From positions 347,001-411,000 of the forward strand of contig JACVVK020000385.1 in assembly GCA_018292915.2 (NCBI GenBank): a DNA stretch of 64,000 bases, written 5' to 3'. The DNA is from Batillaria attramentaria. Lineage: Eukaryota; Mollusca; Gastropoda; Batillariidae. The position numbers were made by a program, and so were the translations under genes. A model generated the notes under the pieces. It searched no databases, was not told where the DNA came from, and saw only the letters and a program-made list of their open reading frames with translations. The first letter of the stretch is position 1. Each line of letters starts with the position of its first letter. Shown here in pieces: positions 10,081-19,629 of the stretch.

Positions 10081-10700
10081 CATGATTGCCGACAACTGGG
10101 ACCGGCCACTTTCAGGGGCTTGGGAAGGCGTAATTCACACGAAAAAAAAAAAAATGCAATTGTTGCAAACTAAAAGCAGGACAAGTGAGTCGGATCGGGG
10201 GAATGTTAATTATGCATGTACACACATACGCAAACATACAATTAACATTTCCCCCCTACTCCATACAATTATCCACCTCAGTCTGTGTAAGTTGTGTTTA
10301 CATCAGCCATGTTGCTATCATCAGTCGTCATCAAGCGGCCACTGACCTGCCGTGCTTAGGATAAAGTCGCCCAGTTGCGAACGCAGCCTGAGGTTAGAGT
10401 ACACAACACGCATGTAATGACCTGAAATGCGAGGTCAGTGTCGTGAAGTTATATCGACGTGGTACGCGTCAGTCGTTCATTGTCGCCAGAGACAGTACTT
10501 CGCGGATTTCAAAGTCTCGGCTAACGAGTCACGTGACTAAACTCTTGTTCATGAACGTGTGACAGTAACCACCTTAAAAATCCAGAACTGAAAAAAAAGT
10601 AAACCCAAACCAAACAACAAAACAAAACAAAAACCGTGCAATACACAACCAACCTAACAAAACACAAACCGCAACACCACCACGCGCCTTACACATACAC
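10081..10700. other. Intergenic stretch with nothing recognised
   Basis: Mostly unique sequence with a short A13 run. I see no exon or repeat family. The next block is simple sequence. Confidence 0.35.
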
Positions 10701-10718
10701 ACTGACACACAAACACCG

Positions 10719-10767
<49 letters not shown>
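10719..10767. repeat. (AC)n microsatellite
   Basis: About 48 bp of pure AC. Confidence 0.95.
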
Positions 10768-10771
<4 letters not shown>

Positions 10772-11014
10772 TAATATTGTTCCTCATTTTTTAAGAGGAT
10801 GGAGATTAGTCGCGTCAGTGACTGTCCGCATCTGTCACGGTAGGTGGTCCGTCTTCAACTTTCGCCGTTCCAGTCCTGCCACACATGGCGTCGTCACTAA
10901 GTAGTCTCGGCTCATACGACTTGGATATTGAAATCCGCGTACAGTATTGCTCACGACATGGCAAGGTACCTACGCCGCTTACCGTACTGTCAAACCTATG
11001 CTGGCGACAGCAGG

Positions 11015-11270
11015 CGGGGTTCGTCCGATATTACCAAGTGTCTATGTTTCCGGGGCTGTATGTTCCGGTCACTGGCACCCTCAATTTTCATTCGTACTTA
11101 TATTTTTTTTTATACCGTGGGGTCAGTCCGATATTACTGATGTCTATGTTCCCGGGGCCGCATGTTCCGGTCACCCTCAATTTTCATTCAAACTTAAATT
11201 AATTTTTTGAAGACAGTGGGGTCAGTCCGATATTACCGCGTGTGTTTGTTCCCGGGGCCGCATGTTCCGT
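11015..11270. repeat. Tandem repeat, about 105-bp unit, 2.5 copies
   Basis: The block GGGGTCAGTCCGATATTAC, then TGTTCCCGGGGCCGCATGTTCCG, then ACCCTCAATTTTCATTC recurs at about 11020, 11123 and 11217, with T-rich spacers. Confidence 0.8.
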
Positions 11271-11718
11271 GTGATGATACTGGCATGCTCCCACGACAGT
11301 GACCTTGTCAGCTCTAATCATTGGCATATTTACCGTCCTGATGTACTGTTTACATGCACTCATTGCTGTCATATGTACTCATTGTACACTGCTACCAATG
11401 AAACTAATCCTGAAATCACGAGGTGTAATGCAACAAGAAGCGTAGGCAAATCGCACGGGTGTCATCCAAGAAGGCGGAGAAGTTTCCTGCGCGACCTTGA
11501 TTCAAACGTTCTCACGACTCTTGCTCTCATGCGCGTGTCTTTACACTGTGGTAACGTATTTGTGTGTTGGTGCAGATTTCATTCCGGCGAACTCAGACTT
11601 TCATAAATTTTCAAGACGGTGCGTTTGCTGATCTTTCAGTCTTGAACACTTTGCTCTATAGATTCCTGCAAAACTTGTGAGGAATAGGGTTAAATATAGG
11701 AAACCTCAGCGCTACTGT
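11271..11718. other. Intergenic stretch with nothing recognised
   Basis: No repeat or exon with convincing coding signal is seen. Confidence 0.35.
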
Positions 11719-12014
11719 TAATAATAATAATGAGTATTGTATAGGCGCTTTACCCAGTTTCATGAAAAAGCTCAAGAGCCGCGAACTGAGCCCAACACGC
11801 ACTCTCACGTGAATCACACGCATTCTCTCACACGCTGGACATTAACACATTACAATCATGGGGTGCGAAGGGTCAGCTCAGCTATTTAAATTTCGGAATT
11901 TAGAATTGCATTTATTTTCAAATGGAGGGCTGAAAATTTCCAAAACAGAGGGGGAGCCGGAGTACCCGGAGAGAATTCCCGACGATCGGCCCGAATGAAC
12001 GGTGCCACATACGG
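11719..12014 (-). mobile_element. SINE family A, copy without tRNA head
   Basis: Minus-strand copy of the family best seen at 28395-28797. It has the (TTA)n tail, the GGCGCTTTACCCAG segment (as read on plus) and the body ending at CCCGAATGAACGGTGCC. The tRNA-derived part expected next is absent, so this copy is 5'-truncated. Confidence 0.85.
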
Positions 12015-12019
12015 TGCCT

Positions 12020-12528
12020 TTCATTGGATTTCGGCCGGTTTGTCTGTGTGAAAGAAATGGGTCGACTTCAGTTTAACCAAACGGTGTCTATAAAGTCTTC
12101 TGCATGCTGTTACTGAAAATGTAGGACTTTACCTAAGAGCAATAATTGTTACTGTCGTGAAACCTGTCGAATCGTAGTAGCATCGTATAACCTCGCCGCC
12201 ATCTTTTATAACCCCCGTAATATCACAAGGTGAGATTACATCTGTCACCAAAAGGCCCACGAATGTAGTCGCCACTGTACCAACAAGTAGGACCAGCAAT
12301 CGGATCTAACTTACAAACTGACTGACTGTCCTGTTTACCTGCTTTCAAACTGCCGCTCTAGCCTAGGTAAGTGGAGCAAACTGCTTCTGGCAACAGTGTC
12401 CTACTTCATTGTGAATTTGTATGGGTCAGCACAGTAGCGATAATGGACCACCCCCGGGGGCATCAGAAAATGTCAGTTTTCTAGTCTACCAGTGGAATCT
12501 CATGCCGCTTGATTTACTTACTTTCACG
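12020..12528. other. Intergenic stretch with nothing recognised
   Basis: No exon or repeat is called. TGACTGA-type words are frequent from here to about 14.3 kb. Confidence 0.35.
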
Positions 12529-12690
12529 AAAGACCATTTGGCTAAGTGGTTGAAGGAGTCCGCCTGCCATGCGTACCCGGAGACACGAGAGGGTTCGAAT
12601 CCCTTGGTGGGCAGGAATTTGTTTTGGGATTTTTCTTTGGCAAATTGAGTCAAAAGACTCGGCATAGCACTGACGCGTGATGTCAGTATT
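12529..12690 (+). mobile_element. tRNA-derived SINE-like head, family D
   Basis: Contains an A-box-like TGGCTAAGTGG (12539-12549) and a B-box-like GGTTCGAATCC (12592-12602). These sit in a tRNA-like context with what could be a long variable arm, which resembles a class II tRNA such as tRNA-Ser. The downstream body is not repeated elsewhere in the window. It could instead be a degraded tRNA pseudogene; I cannot fold a convincing intact acceptor stem. Confidence 0.55.
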
Positions 12691-12770
12691 CAGTAATACT
12701 GACTGACTCCGTCCCCAACTACTACTACTACTACCAAAGATCCTCTATGTAGAGTATCTTTGCTAAGTAC

Positions 12771-12898
12771 TACTAATAATAATGAGTATTGTATAGGCGC
12801 TTTACCCAGTTTCGTGAATCGGCTCAAAGCTCCGCGGACTGAACCCAACACGCACACTCACGTGAATCACACGCTATTCTCTCACACACTATATGCTG
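12771..12898 (-). mobile_element. SINE family A, short 3' fragment
   Basis: Carries only the tail-proximal 128 bp of family A: the (TTA)n tail, the GGCGCTTTACCCAG segment and the GTGAATCACACGC segment, as read on plus. Confidence 0.8.
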
Positions 12899-13144
12899 AC
12901 TCCGGGGCACGTCGCGCTTTAAAGCAGGATGTACTCCCTCTAGTTTAACTTGAAACCGCATGCCGACTAACGATTTGCGTATAAGATAGTGGACGGAATG
13001 TTGGCAGCTTTGGACGGAGTAAATCTGGCGGGTGAGGCCGGTGGAGTAGTATGTCTGGTTTCAATTAAGACTACAGTAGAGGAGCCAGTACATCCAGCTT
13101 CAGTTAAAGGCGGGAAGTGCCCAGGAGTATATAGGGCTAGAGGC

Positions 13145-13319
13145 GGATGGGTGAGTGTTGGGGAGTTTAACGTCCTTTTCCACCACGTAAGGGTGACTCT
13201 GACATCAAAGACGGGGCAACGAGGAAAAGGCGGCGAGCCCCAGCCGGGATTCGAACTCACGGCCCGAGCATCATGTTTAGAGTCCAACGCTCTACCATTC
13301 GGCTATCCCGGCTCCCAGA
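13145..13319 (-). mobile_element. tRNA-derived SINE family C with target duplication
   Basis: On the minus strand it reads GGAGCCGGGATAGCCGAATGG (A-box region TAGCCGAATGG) and GAGTTCGAATCCCGGCTGGG (B-box region). The body follows, with GCCCCGTCTTTGATGTCAG and CGTTAAACTCCC. A 9-bp direct repeat, GCTAGAGGC, flanks it at 13136-13144 and 13320-13328. The length is about 175 bp. The tRNA part is well preserved but sits in a SINE, so I do not annotate a functional tRNA. Confidence 0.85.
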
Positions 13320-15040
13320 GCTAGAGGCACAGTGCGTATCCCGCGTGCTTACACCGGCGTTCAGTTCTGCATGATCATGTATGTACAGTAGTAGTAGAGC
13401 CTGCACTGTGACATTGTTGCATTTCAGTTCCAGCTGTTACCACTGCAATGAAAGTCATTTCATTTGCTCGTACTGACATTCACTATCAGTTGTACACGTG
13501 ACTGACTGCAATGAATATTACTACTGATCCCGGCCACTGGGCCGGCCGAATATCAGTACGCGTTCAAATTCAGTTGTTTGTCTGGTGTATTGTGGACTCG
13601 ACTGCGGCAAACAAGTCAGTGATAATCACTAAGACTTATTTGATTCAAACGGCCGCGGCCTAACCCAGTGCCGCATATATATGATACCTACAGTAGCCTT
13701 ATGGAGCCTATAATTAAGCCCGGCTCTAACTGATTCTGATATGCCGCCGTATCAGTGACTGACTGACACGGTACACGGCCGGCGGTTCAGTGTGAGGCAG
13801 CTCAGTGTTATCTCCATTCAGGACAAATAAAAGCGACACAAAAGGGACAGAAACCACTTAACTTTGACAAAGGACGGCACAGGTCGACGTTTCGGCTTAC
13901 GCCTTCTTCAGGACATCATGTCCTGATATCATGGATATGTCCTGAAGAAGGCGTCGCTTTTATTTGCTTAACTTGTAACCACTTCGCAGTCATTACCGTT
14001 TCCGTTTCCATTCAAGACAGTTATACTGTCTGTCCTGGTAAGAGTACCGCGGTAAGTTCTGAGATGTAGGCGCTTACAGTATAGTGTACGTAAGTCGGTG
14101 TCACTCAGTTCATTACTGACTGGACTCAGTACGTTTAACCATTGCTGTTACCGCCAATCGATTCAAGGCCGGACTCTCACTAAGCCGGCCTGTCTAGTCA
14201 GTATCTGCTATTGGTCCTTAGTCCGTCTGACCCGTCAGTCAGGCTGTAACAATAAATCAATACTGCGCCACTTACAACTGAATAACTCCGTGATAAAGAA
14301 ACTGATGCGGTGACTCTACTCGGGATATGCCTGTCGCCAGGCGACCCTTGGCACCATTCATTTGCATAAACGTGTACACACACTTGACGGACGGGCAGCC
14401 ATCCGGATCCAGGCTGTTTGCTGGCTGAAAAGTCAAGGACTATGAACCGCCTGACAGCCTGACATATGTACACCAGATGACAGTAATGTGAGTTGAGATT
14501 TAATGATGTCTGTGTCTGGAACTGTCGTGTAGAAAGGAAGCACGGAACTGTTACCGAGACCAAGGCTAACCAACCAATCGGAAGTCGGGCTGTCACACAG
14601 ACTTGTCCAAAATGACCGACAGCTTCTCAAGTTATTGAAGCACACAGACCCAGTTCGCGTTCGTTTTGAACCGTGCCTGCATCGTACGTGTACTGGTTTC
14701 TATTTAGAATGAAAGGTTTTGTACATTTGTCTCTGAAATGTTATGGGGGAAGTGGAGGTATACCTGGAGGTATCTACAACCTCTGTGTGACTCTATGACT
14801 AGCAGTACGGTGTGCAAGTTGTCCCCCCTGATGCACAAAGTTTTACATCAGCGAAGCAGACAGAGCGCTTGCAGAGGATTCTGTTACAAACAACATTCAT
14901 TTCTGTTTCGGTACAGATTTTACCAAAGAAAGCAGTTAGATATGCAGAAGCAAAACGTGCAAAGCCATTCGCGCTGAAATTCACGAGACTACACGTATAC
15001 AGTTGTCCCCCCTGATGCGCATATGACAGCATTTGTAGTG
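13320..15040. other. Intergenic stretch, mostly unique
   Basis: Apart from the short inverted repeat at 13901-13952 and an 18-bp direct repeat at 14817-14834, I see no exon or family repeat. The sequence is locally richer in CpG and in CAGTCA/TGACTG words than its surroundings. The transporter promoter and any non-coding 5' exon should lie somewhere between here and 17.28 kb, but I cannot place them. Confidence 0.35.
13870..13960 (-). repeat. Short inverted repeat with Penelope-like CTGAAGAAGGC...GCCGAAACG motif
   Basis: The arms 13901-13916 and 13937-13952 are exact reverse complements (16 bp). The minus strand of the left part reads CTGAAGAAGGCGTAAGCC followed by GAAACGTCGACC, a small hairpin between a CTGA and a GAAAC box. 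Similar motifs accompany Penelope-like elements and their hammerhead-type ribozymes. No reverse transcriptase is nearby, so this is a remnant at most. Confidence 0.4.
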
Positions 15041-15042
15041 GA

Positions 15043-15150
15043 AGTTGGTTAGTTGGAGGTTAACGTCCCCGCCACAAGAGTGATTGGAGATGGCCCAATA
15101 TGGGCTGGCTATGGGGGGAAGGGACAACTACGCTTACCAACTAACCAACT
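15043..15150. mobile_element. Small element with 14-bp perfect terminal inverted repeats
   Basis: AGTTGGTTAGTTGG at 15043-15056 is the exact reverse complement of 15137-15150. The 80-bp interior (CGTCCCCGCCACAAGAGTGATTGG) resembles the end of repeat family E near 9.54-9.60 kb, reversed. Confidence 0.55.
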
Positions 15151-15950
15151 AGCACGATTCTGTCCAGCCAGACTGCGAGACCTCTTGTTTGGTGTGTCCT
15201 TGACAGTCAGTAATTGACCAGATACAAACAGATCCACTGTGACATATACAGTCAAAGGAAAACTCCAGTCGGCTGTCACCATTTACATGCCTGTGGCAGT
15301 GCACATATATGTCGATGTAAATACATGCAACAAAACAAATGAAACGTTTTTAACAAGTAGCAACAATCCAGAGACATACCTTTGTTTCTGGATAAACAAA
15401 GAGCATAGATATTGATCTACATGTTAAGGTGTATATGAAAGCCAGACAGAACATTGCTAGAAACAGCTGTTGCCTGTTGATAGAGCTTGTTTTCCTTACT
15501 GGTATATTGAGTGATTAATTATAACCACAGTGAAGGTACATTGGTAGCAGGCAGAGAGGCAACAGCTGCGTTTGTGCTGATGCTCCATATACAGGTATAA
15601 CTTAATTATGTTCATTCAGGTAGAAGCTAAAATTTCTCCCTGTGAATTTTTTTTAAAAAATGCTTCCTGACTCATCGATATGCTGCCGGTGGATTTGAAC
15701 TTATTGTGTTTTTGTTTTTTTTTGGTTTGCTTTTATTCAGTCATGTACAAACTTGATAGAATTTTGCTGATATTGAACATCTGTGAGTGTGTGTCACTTT
15801 TAAAACAGCACTTTAAAGGGAAACGGCCTGTTTATATTTGTGGGGCTGATATTTTGCTGAGTTGTGTTCTCACTGGACATACTTCACACTCTGCTTCCAA
15901 AACGTGGTTAGACTTGAGCAAACATTTATAGATAAAAGAATCATAATGCT

Positions 15951-15992
<42 letters not shown>

Positions 15993-16612
15993 TGCTTCTG
16001 TTGCAAAAAGGGAAAAAAAAAACAATAAGACAAAAACAAATAAATGACAATAACAACAACAGCAACAAATAAACAAGAAGGTAGGATGTGCCCCAAGTGA
16101 GAAGACTGTAATTTGTTTCATTTCTTACTATACGATGCATTCAGTGTGATACTCATCGCAGTGCTGGAGCAGCCATTTGTTGTTCGTGCTTGTGGCCGAG
16201 CACAATATACATATTCAAAACAGCTGTTCGATTTTGTAACACACCTTATGAGAGGTGTAGCTAAATGACGCATGCCATAATGATGACATAGCCAGTATCC
16301 CTGGACCAGTCGGCACACATACACACAGTTCTTCCCTGGAGGAGTTTTACATCAGAGAGTCTGAACCTGCTATAGATCAGCTGTCAGACTAATGTGTAGA
16401 CAGCAAAGCAATGACTTTAGCAACGGATGTACCAAACTACAAATCAACTTCTAGTGTTGACAGTGCAACACCAGCAACTCCTGTTAAGGTACATGTACAT
16501 GCGCCATTATTTACAAGTTTTAATATCAATGTGTGTGTTTTTCTTGGTGATCACTAATCCATTTGTGTCCAGCGTCCTTAAAATTGGACGCTCTAAAACA
16601 GAGCATCTGTGT
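15151..16612. other. Region upstream of the transporter, no exon called
   Basis: Holds a (GT)n tract at about 15955-15990 and A-rich sequence at 16010-16080. I see no supported coding exon. Confidence 0.35.
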
Positions 16613-16996
16613 TACTATTAATAACTATGTATTGTGAAGGCACTTTACGGAATTTCTTGTTTTGGCTCAAACTGCTGTGAACTGAACCCAACATGCATGC
16701 TCACATGAATCACACATTCTCTCACACACTGGACATGAACACATGTTCTGAGGGGTCAGCTGAGCAATCTAAGTTTTGGAATTTTAGACTTGCATTTATT
16801 TTGAAATTTTGTGGGCTGTACATTTCCGAAGCAGAGCGGGAGGAAGTCTGAGTACCCGGAGAGAACCGCCTGATGATTGGCCTGAATGAATGATGTTACA
16901 CATACAAGAGAGAAAAAATTCTTTGCCCCAAGTTTGCCTCAAACCTAACCTCACGCATTGATGATAGTCTTACGACCACTAAACCAGTGACCGCCC
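16613..16996 (-). mobile_element. SINE family A, full-length diverged copy
   Basis: Carries the tail, the body (GTGAATCACAC-like and GAGTACCCGGAGAGAAC words as read on plus) and a diverged tRNA-derived head ending at GGCGGTCACTGGTTTAGTGG on the minus strand. It is more diverged than the copies at 25.1, 28.4 and 62.7 kb, suggesting an older insertion. Confidence 0.82.
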
Positions 16997-17285
16997 TCTG
17001 TACATGTATGTCTTTGAAAACTATTCAGTTTGCTGGTAGGGAAAAAAAATTGTGAAATGGTTCTTTGTAATGGGAAAGTGATGTGTATCATGGCATCTCT
17101 TTTGTTATCTTTTCTGTAAAGTTGCAGCACCAGGTGTCCTTTTAACCCAACACCCCCCCCCCCCTTACAAATTTTGATATATGGGGTAGAGCAATGGTGT
17201 TTTGAAAGACAGTATAATTATGCTCACACTACCCACTGCTTTAATTCTTTTCTTATTACATTTTTGTTTTGTTTGTTTTTTTCAG

Positions 17286-19582
17286 AAGAAAAAGATGGCA
17301 CAGTGCCTTGGTTTTGTGAAGAAACTGGTGAGGAAGAAGATCTTCACCGATGGGGACATTGAAGAAACAGACCTACATCGCTGCCTCACCACTCTCGACC
17401 TTATCGGACTGGGTAAGCCTGTGTTTACCATCAGTTGAACTCAAACCACTGTTTCCCCTTTCTAGGTAATAAAACCATTCACAGCAGATGTTGAGGAAAT
17501 TACAGGAATGAGCTAGATGTGGTGCAGACAGTTTCAGAGTTTACAATTACTCCCCCGCTGAGCAGGGGAGGTACAACATCTGTGACCATTTATGGTGCTA
17601 CAGATTCATGGCTTTTCACATGCTAGTGTGTCAGGCTTGGAGAAAAGAGACCTGGGGACCTATGCATGGACACGACCTAAACGCGTAGGCCCAGCCTAAA
17701 TTCGTAGGCACTGACTAAATCTCAGAAATCGGTATGCATGGACACAGACAACGGGGTAGTCAGGACCTAAACGGCAGCCTAAACGGCCCCCTTTTAGTCA
17801 CGCGAAATCGGCGGCCTAAATGCCGTAGGCTCGGCCTAAACGACAATCAGCATGGCGTTTTTCGGTGTTGTGGAGTTTCATTCGACTATGCCAAGGCCTA
17901 GATCATGTTTTATGGGTATATGTTCTATACTGCAAGCGTCTTTGGTGTGTACTGTTTTGAATGGCACTCTGATCAGTGGCTCAGTCGATCCGGGTCAGTA
18001 CATGTCACTGTGACCTGCACCGTGCCAGTCTCACCAGTCTAAAGATTTCTGCATTTAGTTTGCTCACCTTCCTTGAGAGGTGATATGGGAGTATGTCATC
18101 CATTCCGTAAACAATATTCCCCTTTATTTCTATTGTTCAGTATTTTTACGTCTGAGTCTGGCCCGGAAATTCAACTTGACTCGCAGAAACTGATGCACAG
18201 TGCCGCGTGGTAAGTCTGCCGCATGTACCGGCCGACTGACCGCCCGCGCGCGGTGTGTATTGCGTAAGGCATCCCGCTGGCTGTTCCTTTCCCACGGCGC
18301 TGGGCTGTCTCGTTGAACACATGCGCATGCGTACTCTCACAATTGGCTGGGGAATACCGGAATCCCACACTCTAAATTTAGATAAAGTAGATGACGTCAC
18401 GTAAGCCGACTTCAAGTCTGAGACTTGGTTGTCTGGGCTGTTGTCCGCGTCCATGCATAGCGGTTACGCAAGAAATTTAGACCGAGACTGCCAAGTCTGA
18501 GACTTGGCGTTTAGGCTGTGCCTACGGAAGGTTGTGTCCATGCATAGGTCCCCCGTAGTGAACGTGGTTTTGGCTTTTCACAAACTGCCATGGACTTCCT
18601 CAATTAGCATGATGCTTTTTCACAGTGACCGTAATGCACACACACACATACAGTTCTGTTCTACAACCGTTACACACACTTCAAATAGTTAATGATGAAC
18701 CTGTAATACAGCTAGCATGTAGACAGAGCCACAAAACTACCTGGTTAAAACAACAACCGGGTATAGTCTACCAGTTGTGTCTGTATTCATCTGGGTATAA
18801 TTTATCAGTGTTTAAACTCTTTAAACAACTGGGTATAATCTGCCAGTGCTTGCCTCAAACAACTGGGTATAGCCTACCAGTTGTCTTCTCAGATGACTAG
18901 GTATAATCTACCAGTTGTCTCTTTAAACAGCTGGGTATAGCCTAATACATGTAGTTGTCTCTTAAAGAGCTAGGTGTAGCCTGATAGCTGTCTCTTAAAC
19001 AGCTAGGTATAGCCTAATAGTTGTTTCTTAAACAGCTAGGTATAGCCTAATAGTTGTCTCTTAAACAGATAGGCATAGCCTAATCGTTGTTTCTTTAGAC
19101 AACTGGGTATACCCTGCCAGTTGCCTCATTAAACCAGTTTGTCTCTTTGGGCAACATGGTATGGTCTGCCATGGTATTGTCTCTTTAAACAGCTGGGTAT
19201 TGCCTAATACACTGTACTTAATAACCTACCAGTTGTCCTGTCAAATAGTTAGGTACATGTATAGTTCACCAGTTGTCTACATGTATTTTATCAGGCATAG
19301 GAAGCACACTCGGAACAGGAATCTACATTGTGACTGGTCAAGTTGCCAAAGAAACAGCTGGTCCTGCTGTTGTGTTGTCGTTCTTAGTGGCGGGTATAGC
19401 GTCCGCCTTTGCAGGTGAGAAGGAAAGATGATGAATAGAGCTGTTACAGACAGTATTATGTGAAACCTTACTTAACCACCTATGCGACGATAATTTTAAT
19501 GAGTTAATCTCAACCAGTTCTACTCTGTGTGATTTTTGGCTCACTTGTGTAACAAAGTGAGTCTATGTAATAACCCTCCGTC

Positions 19583-19629
<47 letters not shown>

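Noticed and set aside
9872..10345. 157-codon open frame
   Set aside because: It runs through a SINE family C fragment read in the wrong orientation and then through unique sequence with no domain.
13150..13320. Possible functional tRNA on the minus strand
   Set aside because: The tRNA-like part has good A and B boxes but is the head of a SINE with flanking target duplication and a body repeated elsewhere; an intact acceptor stem is not apparent.
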